Shown: in pieces, positions 1 to 5,355 of the stretch
How the letters are laid out: each line of letters begins with the position of its first letter
Numbering within the stretch: the stretch's first letter is position 1
Assembly: GCA_023416895.1 (NCBI GenBank)
Contig: JAEZGQ010000237.1
Span: 1-10,960 of the forward strand
Source: Bacillota bacterium
Lineage (GTDB): Bacteria; Bacillota; Clostridia; Christensenellales; CAG-138
Reading direction: 5' to 3'
Length of the DNA: 10,960 nucleotides
Notes under the pieces: model-generated
Told to the model about the DNA's origin: nothing
The model's input: only the letters and a program-made list of their open reading frames with translations
Databases searched by the model: none
Position numbers and translations under genes: made by a program

Positions 1-1904
1 AGCCACGCGGGCGCGGAGCCATCCTCATAGGAAATGCCCGAAAGCACGCTAAAAAGCTCGTCGCGCGCGTCATCGGGTCGCTCCTTGAAAAGCTTCTTGA
101 GCGCGCGAAGCGCGCATACGTTCATGCCCACCTCAGCGCTTTCAAGCATGGGCCGCGTATAGCGGATGAGCGCGCAGAGCTGCTCTTTCGTAAAAAGCGA
201 TGCGGGAACATGCGTAAGGCTATCCGCCAAAGAAAAGCAGTCGTCATGCGAAAACCGGGAAAACTTTGCAAGGTATGCATCAAGGTACACCTTCGCGCTT
301 TGCGCCGGGCAGAAGCGGAACACCCATTCCACCACCACCTTGAGCGAGTTTTTGATGCGCAATTGGTGCTTGTAGGAAATTTTATGGTCGGGGTGTAGCA
401 AAAGCTCGAGATAATCGTTGAACAGCGCCGCTGCCTCGCTCAAAAGCTCGTCCACTGCGGGCGCTACCGCCGATTCAGGCGCGTGCTCGGGCAGCTCCTT
501 TTTGTAGGGCATGGCGCGGTTGGCAAGCACCCTGCCCATAATTTGCCCCGCATGCCTTCGCACGTCGCTTTCGTGGTGCATCAAAAGCTCATAGAGAAAG
601 CTCAAAAGCTGCAGCTTGTTGGCGCGCGACATGTAGGTAAAGTATTCCTCGAACAGCCGTAGGTGCGTGCGCACGCTGTCGAGGTTTTTTTCGCTGCGCG
701 CGTTTTCCAAAAGCCGCGCAAACGATGCGTTGGAGCTTACCGCATGCATGAGCGCGATGTTGTGCCCAACCGCCGTGAGGCGCAAAGCTTTAACCACTTC
801 TTCGTCGTTTTTCAGCGACGCGTCGAGCGTTACGGGCACACAAAGCGCCGTAACGAACGGGTCGGCGCTCACGCCCAAGGAAGCAAGATACTCCTCAAAA
901 TCCCTGAGCTTATGATACACGCGCTCGTAGCGCGCGCGCTTTTCATCGTCTACATTGTATAGCTTAGAAAAAATAGCTTCGCGCGCCTCTGGCAGCGGAA
1001 AAATACGCATTTGCTCGCGTCCGTCGGGCGCTTTTTCGCCGCGCACGCGAAAATCCGAATAAATAAGAAGTAGCGATTCGATGGGCAGGTTTTCGAATTC
1101 CAGATCCCAAGTGGAATGGTTGGCGGCGATGTGCGCCACGGCGGGCATGCCGCTGAGGCGAAGCCACTGGTCGGTAAAATAATAATGGAGGTAGGGGATG
1201 CGCTTTGCGTCGTTGCCCCGGCAGCCGAACTTGCCGATGTCGTGGCAGGCGGCAGCAGCGCTCACAAGAGCTACGTCCGCGTGCGCACCCGCGCGGTTTG
1301 CCATTCGTGCCATGTGCACCGCAACGTGGTGTACGCCTGAAGCGTGCGCAAGCGGCGAAAACGGAAAAATCTCGTTGCCGATGCGCATCAGCTCCAAATA
1401 AAACGAATCCTCGCACGCGCGCACAAAGGCAAGGTATTCCTCGCGTACGCGGCTTTTTTCTCGTTCCTCCTCGGTAACAAACAAGAGGTCATAAAGTGCG
1501 TCGTAAGGGCGCAGCGTGCGCTCAAACGCCGCAAACTCGCGAAGCGCAATCAGGTAAAAAAGCATGGCCTGCTTTTGCCCTTCGCTTATAGGCGGCAAGT
1601 TGGAGGGGAAAAGCCCGTCGCTGAGCACGTCGTAAACAAACGGAAGCCACCCGCCCTGCGGTTGTTCGCAAAACGCCTCCATCACGTTCAGACACACATT
1701 TAGCGTATCGCTGCAAAGCGTTTCCTTTTTAAACGCCGCGCGAAGGACAGCCTCGCGAAAGCCCTTCTCACTGAAAAGCGCCTTGAGCGCCTGACGCGAA
1801 AGCGGCGCGTGCGGCGCGAACGATACCAAAAGCCGTTCGACAAGTGTTTTGTAAAAAGCCGTCAACGTTTCTTTTTTCACGCCGTTTCCCCTTACGCTTA
1901 ACAT
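1..1904 (-). CDS. Large HD-domain protein (N-terminal part, runs off the left edge)
   Basis: I read an uninterrupted frame of 634 codons from the ATG at 1904 to the window edge with no stop, so the protein is C-terminally incomplete here. Residues 1-180 look mostly helical. An HD metal-dependent phosphohydrolase domain follows: candidate ligands are H192/H193, the pair H221-D222 in CHDIGKFG, H258 and H263 in HIAANHS, and D284 in LIYSDFRVRG. The HDIG form of the motif and the full H...HD...H...D spacing suggest an active domain that cleaves phosphoester bonds; the substrate (nucleotide, cyclic dinucleotide or other) cannot be told. Residues about 330-634 are helical with a solenoid, HEAT-like look and no motif I recognise. 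From memory, very large HD proteins of this kind occur in Clostridia without a firm function. The ATG has GGGGGAG about 9 nt upstream. An in-frame GTG at 1880 with AAGGGG 7 nt upstream is a real alternative, and fits better if the TATAAT at 1921-1926 is the -10 box. Confidence 0.85.
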   Translation of the reverse strand, partial: MLSVRGNGVKKETLTAFYKTLVERLLVSFAPHAPLSRQALKALFSEKGFREAVLRAAFKKETLCSDTLNVCLNVMEAFCEQPQGGWLPFVYDVLSDGLFPSNLPPISEGQKQAMLFYLIALREFAAFERTLRPYDALYDLLFVTEEEREKSRVREEYLAFVRACEDSFYLELMRIGNEIFPFSPLAHASGVHHVAVHMARMANRAGAHADVALVSAAAACHDIGKFGCRGNDAKRIPYLHYYFTDQWLRLSGMPAVAHIAANHSTWDLEFENLPIESLLLIYSDFRVRGEKAPDGREQMRIFPLPEAREAIFSKLYNVDDEKRARYERVYHKLRDFEEYLASLGVSADPFVTALCVPVTLDASLKNDEEVVKALRLTAVGHNIALMHAVSSNASFARLLENARSEKNLDSVRTHLRLFEEYFTYMSRANKLQLLSFLYELLMHHESDVRRHAGQIMGRVLANRAMPYKKELPEHAPESAVAPAVDELLSEAAALFNDYLELLLHPDHKISYKHQLRIKNSLKVVVEWVFRFCPAQSAKVYLDAYLAKFSRFSHDDCFSLADSLTHVPASLFTKEQLCALIRYTRPMLESAEVGMNVCALRALKKLFKERPDDARDELFSVLSGISYEDGSAPAW

Positions 1905-1920
1905 GGGTGTTCTCTCCCCC

Positions 1921-1926
1921 ATTATA
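1921..1926 (-). promoter_or_regulatory. Possible -10 box for the large HD gene
   Basis: The minus strand reads TATAAT here, just upstream of the HD gene. The hexamer 17 nt further upstream (TTTTCT) is a poor -35 match. If it is used, transcription would begin near 1914, inside or beyond the ribosome binding site of the ATG at 1904, which would favour the GTG start at 1880. Otherwise the gene could be read through from the promoter of the 67-residue gene, since no clear terminator separates them. Confidence 0.35.
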
Positions 1927-1976
1927 TACCACGCGCCGTCGCGAGAAAACAGCTTTTCGCCCAAGGGTCGCTGGTT

Positions 1977-2180
1977 TTAAGAAGCGAGACATATTTTCGG
2001 GCACAAAAAAACCCCGCTCGGATCGCCGTCCGTATACGAGGTCTTTTTGCGGCTGTAAAGTTTTTTGCTTTCCACCTTGCGCGTTACAGGCTTGATGCCT
2101 TCCCAGGTGCTTCGCTGCTGTTGATTGAGCTCTTTTTTTCTGCGCTTGCTCAACTTTAAGCGCGGAACGAATTTTTGCAC
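1977..2180 (-). CDS. Small basic conserved-type hypothetical protein, 67 aa
   Basis: The protein is short and strongly basic. Its N-terminal third is rich in Lys/Arg (RLKLSKRRKKELNQQQR), the middle carries a W-G-I-x-P-V-T-R-K-V segment, and then comes a KKLYSRKK stretch and a D-x-D-P-S-G motif. The pattern resembles small uncharacterised proteins I associate with Clostridia, but I cannot name a family. The basic character would suit nucleic acid or ribosome association; this is inference only. The start chosen is GTG at 2180 because AAGGAGG lies exactly 8 nt upstream; extending to the ATG at 2222 would run through that site and the leader hairpin. It has its own strong promoter at 2232-2260. 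The hydrophobic, cysteine-containing tail (FLCPKICLAS) is unlike the rest and could be a lineage-specific end or a late frameshift. No convincing terminator follows before the large HD gene, about 75-95 nt downstream, so the two may be partly co-transcribed. Confidence 0.7.
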   Translation of the reverse strand: MQKFVPRLKLSKRRKKELNQQQRSTWEGIKPVTRKVESKKLYSRKKTSYTDGDPSGVFLCPKICLAS

Positions 2181-2204
2181 ATTCGTTTCCTCCTTTATGC
2201 AATT

Positions 2205-2226
2205 CCCCGCACAGCAATGCACGGGG
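2205..2226 (-). other. 5'-terminal hairpin in the leader of the 67-aa gene
   Basis: The minus-strand RNA reads CCCCGTGCA, loop TTGC, then TGTGCGGGG, forming nine consecutive pairs including two G-U wobbles. On the plus strand the two wobbles become A-C mismatches, so the structure favours the minus-strand transcript. The promoter at 2232-2260 predicts transcription starting around 2225-2227, which places the hairpin at the extreme 5' end of the mRNA, about 16 nt before AAGGAGG. Such hairpins are known to shield mRNAs from 5'-end-dependent decay; that role here is inference. Confidence 0.6.
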
Positions 2227-2231
2227 TTTTT

Positions 2232-2260
2232 ATCGTAGCATATTTATGCGTTTTTGTCAA
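2232..2260 (-). promoter_or_regulatory. Promoter of the 67-aa gene
   Basis: The minus strand shows a perfect -35 TTGACA (2255-2260), a 17-nt spacer and a -10 TACGAT (2232-2237, 4 of 6 consensus matches). This is a sigma-A type promoter firing leftward, with the predicted start 5-7 nt beyond the -10, right at the leader hairpin. It is back-to-back with the cysK promoter about 55 nt away. Confidence 0.75.
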
Positions 2261-2315
2261 TAAAACAAAGTATTATTCTTTTTCTTCAATAATATTTTTC
2301 CTTTACATTTTTGTG

Positions 2316-2344
2316 TTGACAATTTGATTGCTTTCGCATATTCT
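2316..2344 (+). promoter_or_regulatory. Promoter of cysK
   Basis: Perfect -35 TTGACA at 2316-2321, 17-nt spacer, and -10 TATTCT at 2339-2344 (4 of 6 matches). The surrounding DNA is very AT-rich. The predicted start is near 2351, giving a leader of about 32 nt before the cysK ATG. Confidence 0.7.
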
Positions 2345-2357
2345 TATATCATACTAA

Positions 2358-2367
2358 TCATATATGA
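2358..2367 (+). promoter_or_regulatory. Palindrome in the cysK leader, possible operator
   Basis: TCATATATGA is a perfect 10-bp palindrome just downstream of the predicted cysK transcription start. Cysteine synthase genes in Firmicutes are often repressed by Rrf2-type regulators such as CymR that bind AT-rich dyads near the promoter. I cannot match this to a known consensus, and short AT palindromes arise by chance, so this is only a candidate site. Confidence 0.25.
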
Positions 2368-2382
2368 ATTGAGGGTTTAAAA

Positions 2383-3312
2383 ATGAAGCTTTATCAAAGC
2401 CTTACCGAACTGATCGGAAATACACCGCTTTTGGAGCTTGTTAACTATCAAAAAGCCGAAGGGTTAAACGCTCGCATCGCCGCGAAGCTTGAATACTTCA
2501 ATCCCGCGGGCAGCGTAAAGGACCGCATCGCCCTCGCGATGATCGACGACGCGGAAAAAAGCGGCAAGCTTAAGCCCGGCGGCCTCATCATTGAGCCGAC
2601 CTCGGGCAACACGGGCGTTGGGCTTGCAAGTGTGGCAGCGGCGCGCGGCTACCGCGTAATCCTTACTATGCCCGAAACCATGAGCGTGGAGCGCCGCAAA
2701 CTTTTGGCGGCCTACGGCGCGGAACTTGTGCTGACCGAAGGCGCAAAGGGGATGAAGGGCGCCATCGAAAAGGCAAACGAGCTTTTGGAGCAAAACCCCG
2801 GCAGCTTTATGCCCGGCCAATTTGACAACCCCGCCAACCCAGCCGTTCACAAAAGAACCACCGGCCCCGAGATTTGGCGCGATACCGACGGGCAGGTCGA
2901 TCTTTTTGTGGCGGGCATCGGCACGGGCGGCACAATCACAGGTGCAGGCGAATATTTAAAAGAGCAAAAGCCTTCCGTGAAGGTGGTTGGCGTGGAACCT
3001 GCAGCTTCTCCCATGCTTACCGAAGGGAAGAGCGGCCCGCACAAAATACAGGGCATCGGCGCGGGCTTTGTGCCGCGCGTGCTCAATACCGGTATTTACG
3101 ACGAGGTGATTACCGTGCAAAACGACGACGCATTTGCGGCAGGGCGTGCAATCGCACATGCGGAAGGGCTTCTTGTTGGCATTTCCTCAGGCGCGGCGCT
3201 TCATGCGGCAACCGAGCTTGCAAAGCGGCCGGAAAATGAAGGAAAACTGATTGTTGTAATTCTTCCCGATACGGGAGAACGTTACCTTTCTACGGCGCTG
3301 TTCGAGGGCTAA
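2383..3312 (+). CDS. cysK: Cysteine synthase A (O-acetylserine sulfhydrylase)
   Basis: This PLP enzyme replaces the acetate of O-acetyl-L-serine with sulfide to give L-cysteine, the last step of sulfur assimilation in the cytoplasm. At 309 residues it has the normal length for the family. Visible hallmarks are the N-terminal ELIGNTPLLEL (9-19), the PLP Schiff-base lysine K46 in AGSVKDR, the substrate-binding loop TSGNTG (73-78), MPGQFDNPANP (143-153), the phosphate-binding GTGGT (180-184), and ISSGAA near the C-terminus. The ATG follows GAGGG by 7 nt. It has its own promoter and terminator, so it appears to be a one-gene unit. CysK and the closely related CysM are hard to separate by eye, but the length and the GQFDNPANP segment favour CysK. 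No serine acetyltransferase gene (cysE) lies next to it in this window. Confidence 0.96.
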   Translation: MKLYQSLTELIGNTPLLELVNYQKAEGLNARIAAKLEYFNPAGSVKDRIALAMIDDAEKSGKLKPGGLIIEPTSGNTGVGLASVAAARGYRVILTMPETMSVERRKLLAAYGAELVLTEGAKGMKGAIEKANELLEQNPGSFMPGQFDNPANPAVHKRTTGPEIWRDTDGQVDLFVAGIGTGGTITGAGEYLKEQKPSVKVVGVEPAASPMLTEGKSGPHKIQGIGAGFVPRVLNTGIYDEVITVQNDDAFAAGRAIAHAEGLLVGISSGAALHAATELAKRPENEGKLIVVILPDTGERYLSTALFEG

Positions 3313-3358
3313 CGCTTTGCGGCGGCGTGATTTTATGAGCCGCCCGCTATAAAAATAC

Positions 3359-3397
3359 AAACAGGGCCTTCTCAAAGTGATGAGAAGGCCCTGTTTT
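3359..3397. terminator. Bidirectional intrinsic terminator between cysK and the nitroreductase gene
   Basis: A perfect 16-bp inverted repeat (arms 3359-3374 and 3381-3396, 6-nt loop AAGTGA) with a GC-rich core. It is followed by TTTT on the plus strand and, read on the minus strand, by TTTGTATTTTT. It ends cysK on one side and the minus-strand nitroreductase gene, whose stop is 13 nt away, on the other. A weaker GC-rich hairpin (about 3319-3350) sits between the cysK stop and this element. Confidence 0.93.
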
Positions 3398-3409
3398 CAT
3401 TTCTCTTTT

Positions 3410-4213
3410 TCACCACATTTCCATGTGTACGCGCACGGGGTTAAAGCAATCGTTCAGCGCTTTTTCCTCTGCGGGAACGCCTACGGCGATCAGCGAAACC
3501 GGACGAATGTGCCCGGGCAGGCAAAATGCCGTTTCGACCGCCTTATAAAAATCGGATCCTTGCCTTACGCCGCACCAACAGCCGCCAAGCCCGAGCGAAA
3601 CGATGGCCAGCAGCATGTTTTCCGTCGCAGCAGCGCAATCCTCCAAAAGCCATTCGGGTATGCCCTGCGTTACCTTGTCGCCGCACACCACAATTAAGGC
3701 CGCGGCGGTTTTGAGCATGCCCACATAAGGGCTTGCCGCCATAAACGCGTCCATTTTCGCTCGATCCTTGGAAACCAAAAAGTGCAATGGCCGCTTGTTG
3801 CTCGCGGAAGGCGCGCAAAAGCCTGCGTTGAGTACCGTATTAAGCACATCTTTGCTGATGTCTTCGCCCGTAAACGCGCGAATGCTCCTTCGCGCGGAAA
3901 TTGTTTGAAGTGTTTCGTTTTGAAGCAGCCCTTGCGGCTGTGAAGCCTTTTGCTCCGCAGCGCGAGGCTCGATGTTGAGCGCAATGCCTTGCACGTTCTC
4001 TGAAAGCGCAAGGTTTTTCAAGAGCGCCTTGTTGAAAAACACGCAAAACCTCCCCTCGCCCCTCGAAAGTAGCTTTGTTTCAAAAGGCACGCCGCCGATT
4101 TCGCATTTGGCGTAAACGCTCCCCTTTTGTATTTGAAATTCTCTGCGCACGTCAAACGGGAGATACGCGAGAACCGCGCTCCCTTCCTTTACAAGGTCAA
4201 CGATGCAGTGCAT
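3410..4213 (-). CDS. DUF1905-like domain fused to a nitroreductase domain, 267 aa
   Basis: Residues about 5-83 resemble the DUF1905 fold: an early AYLPFD, then KGSVYAKCEIGGVPFET, a GEGRFCVFFNKALL stretch and a final VQGIALNIEP. After a Gln/Ala-rich linker (about 84-100), residues 101-267 form a compact FMN-dependent nitroreductase domain. It has the RRSIRAF motif (108-114), the CAPSASNKRPLHF segment that contacts FMN in this family, an ED...A.ENMLLA helix, and GLGGCWCG. Such enzymes use NAD(P)H to reduce nitro, quinone, flavin or related substrates; the real substrate here is unknown. DUF1905 is more usually found beside a YdeI/OmpD-type domain, so this pairing is notable. The start chosen is ATG 4213, preceded by GGGGAGG at a 9-nt spacing and only 4 nt after the stop of the HD hydrolase gene. 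A longer frame to 4264 would overlap that gene by 47 nt. The two genes form an operon that ends at the terminator at 3359-3397. Confidence 0.85.
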   Translation of the reverse strand: MHCIVDLVKEGSAVLAYLPFDVRREFQIQKGSVYAKCEIGGVPFETKLLSRGEGRFCVFFNKALLKNLALSENVQGIALNIEPRAAEQKASQPQGLLQNETLQTISARRSIRAFTGEDISKDVLNTVLNAGFCAPSASNKRPLHFLVSKDRAKMDAFMAASPYVGMLKTAAALIVVCGDKVTQGIPEWLLEDCAAATENMLLAIVSLGLGGCWCGVRQGSDFYKAVETAFCLPGHIRPVSLIAVGVPAEEKALNDCFNPVRVHMEMW

Positions 4214-4217
4214 ATGA

Positions 4218-4805
4218 TTACGCCTCCCCGCCCGTATCCTCCTTGGGCGCAAGCCCAAGCGCATCCATATAGCGGCGCATCCCCTCGATGGTGCGCTCGA
4301 TTACGGTTTCGATGGGCAGGCCCAACATGTCGCAGCCCTTTAGAATAAGGTCGCGGTCGCATTTTGCGGCAAAGCGCTTGTCCTTGAACTTTTTCATCAC
4401 GCTTTTCACGTTAAGGTCTGAAATTCCCGTGGGGCGCATGAGCGCGGTCGTCATGACGATGCCCGTGAGCTCGTCCACCGTAAAAAGGCTTTTTTCCATG
4501 TTTGTCTGCGGTTCCACGTCATTTCGAATGCCGTACCCATGCGAGAGGATGGCGCGGATGTCCGCTTCGTCGATCTCCTCGCCGTCCAAAAGCTCGCGCA
4601 CGTGGTCGAGGTGCTCGGCGGGATATTTTTCAAAATCCACATCGTGCAGATACCCGACGGCCTCCCAATGCTCCCGCACCTCCCCGAACTGCTCCGCCAT
4701 GGCACCCATTGCGGCGCTCACTGCGAGCGCGTGTAAAAACAAGTGCCTTTCGGTAACATGTTTGCTTAAAAGCTCCTTCGAGCGCTGCAAGGTAAGTTCT
4801 TCCAT
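4218..4805 (-). CDS. HD-superfamily hydrolase (COG2316-like), 195 aa
   Basis: A compact single-domain protein of the predicted HD hydrolase family. Candidate metal ligands are H25 (in HLFLHALAV), the H54-D55 pair in YLHDVDFEKYP, H89 in LSHGYG, and D111 in FTVDELTG. The arrangement LHDxDxExYPxEH followed by HGYG and VDELTG is what I recognise from this family; the activity should be hydrolysis of a phosphorylated small molecule, but no substrate is established. The C-terminal third (KSVMKKFKDKRFA and after) is helical. The start chosen is ATG 4805, with GGGAGG 5 nt upstream; a longer frame to 5003 would extend past the promoter and lacks a ribosome site. It is the first gene of the operon with the DUF1905-nitroreductase, whose start lies 4 nt beyond the stop, so the two products probably act on the same process. 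Confidence 0.88.
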   Translation of the reverse strand: MEELTLQRSKELLSKHVTERHLFLHALAVSAAMGAMAEQFGEVREHWEAVGYLHDVDFEKYPAEHLDHVRELLDGEEIDEADIRAILSHGYGIRNDVEPQTNMEKSLFTVDELTGIVMTTALMRPTGISDLNVKSVMKKFKDKRFAAKCDRDLILKGCDMLGLPIETVIERTIEGMRRYMDALGLAPKEDTGGEA

Positions 4806-4883
4806 AAGTACCTCCCAAATAAGGGCCATTGAGCCCTCGACTAAATCCGTTTGTTTGCGCGGCGCGCCGCGTCTTTGCCGCGT

Positions 4884-4912
4884 ATTATACCCCCTTTGAG
4901 GCGCAAAGGCAA
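4884..4912 (-). promoter_or_regulatory. Promoter of the HD hydrolase / nitroreductase operon
   Basis: The minus strand shows -10 TATAAT (4884-4889, perfect), a 17-nt spacer and -35 TTGCCT (4907-4912, 4 of 6 matches). The predicted start is near 4877, giving a leader of about 72 nt with a small AGGGC/GCCCT hairpin shortly before the ribosome site. Confidence 0.7.
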
Positions 4913-4991
4913 CAGCGCAGCATATTTGGGGCTTTTTTCCTCGTCGAACTGCATAAAAATAAAAAAATGTGCGTGTGGTACAAAATAATGC

Positions 4992-5023
4992 TTGACAGAC
5001 CATGGCCTCGTATATAATATATT
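4992..5023 (+). promoter_or_regulatory. Strong promoter of the small membrane protein gene and probably of the liv operon
   Basis: Perfect -35 TTGACA at 4992-4997. The -10 region TATATAATATATT offers TATAAT at 5013-5018 (15-nt spacer) or TAATAT at 5015-5020 (17-nt spacer). It is divergent from the promoter at 4884-4912. I find no other convincing promoter between here and the SBP gene at 5356. Confidence 0.8.
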
Positions 5024-5065
5024 GTTTAATTTATCAGTTGCGCATCGCGGCGAAAGGAGCGGAAC

Positions 5066-5272
5066 ATGCATTCAACTAAGCGGTCTTTTTCCATATTGCA
5101 CGGTTCTGCCTTCTTGCTTTTTGCCGCTTTCATCGCGGTTCTTTTCGCGTTCTCGATTTCCTTGATTATGGGCATTGGTATTAGCATGATTAACCTGATT
5201 AGCGTCATGGTGCTTGTAGGTGTACTCGTACTTGTACTTAGCGTCATCTCTGTAAGGAAGCGAACCCGGTAA
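5066..5272 (+). CDS. Small two-helix membrane protein, 68 aa
   Basis: I do not recognise the family. A polar, basic start (STKRSFS) is followed by two hydrophobic stretches, about residues 14-35 and 40-62, joined by a short MGIGIS turn, and a very basic end (VRKRTR). By the positive-inside rule both ends should face the cytoplasm. The gene looks real: AAAGGAG sits 6 nt before the ATG, a strong promoter lies 40-70 nt upstream, and a perfect terminator begins 18 nt after the stop. It precedes the liv genes in the same direction and probably shares their promoter. It could be an accessory or regulatory membrane peptide, or serve mainly as a translated leader; neither is proven. The second helix is almost pure V/L with low-complexity codons (GTACTTGTACTT). 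Confidence 0.75.
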   Translation: MHSTKRSFSILHGSAFLLFAAFIAVLFAFSISLIMGIGISMINLISVMVLVGVLVLVLSVISVRKRTR

Positions 5273-5290
5273 GGCTTGTTGATAAGCTAA

Positions 5291-5327
5291 AAAAGGGCGG
5301 TTCCTTACAAAGAGGAACCGCCCTTTT
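5291..5327 (+). terminator. Intrinsic terminator or attenuator between the small ORF and the SBP gene
   Basis: A perfect 15-bp inverted repeat, AAAAGGGCGGTTCCT (5291-5305) and AGGAACCGCCCTTTT (5313-5327), with a 7-nt loop and a short T run inside the second arm. It ends 28 nt before the SBP start codon and only 14 nt before its ribosome site, leaving no room for a separate promoter downstream. It either gives partial termination, setting a high ratio of small ORF to liv mRNA, or is a regulated attenuator. The A run before the stem makes it potentially bidirectional. Confidence 0.85.
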
Positions 5328-5355
5328 CAATTAAATTTTGCAAGGAGAATGAACC

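Noticed and set aside
964..1416. A 150-aa minus-strand frame and several plus-strand frames inside the large HD gene
   Set aside because: They are Arg/Cys-rich shadows of the GC-rich codons of the real frame, with no ribosome sites or motifs.
2205..2231. Rho-independent terminator on the plus strand (GC hairpin then TTTTT)
   Set aside because: There is no plus-strand gene upstream for it to end, and the plus-strand fold has two mismatches that become G-U pairs in the minus-strand RNA.
3410..4264. A longer form of the DUF1905-nitroreductase starting at 4264
   Set aside because: It would overlap the upstream gene by 47 nt and add an arginine-rich, non-family stretch; ATG 4213 has GGGGAGG and a 4-nt gap to the previous stop.
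4218..5003. A 66-residue N-terminal extension of the HD hydrolase
   Set aside because: It would run upstream through the -10/-35 promoter at 4884-4912, lacks a ribosome site and has no family-like sequence; ATG 4805 has GGGAGG at 5 nt.
5279..5311. A promoter for the SBP gene using TTGATA (5279-5284)
   Set aside because: The nearest -10-like hexamer (TACAAA at 5306) is 21 nt away, inside the terminator stem-loop; shorter spacings give no -10 match.
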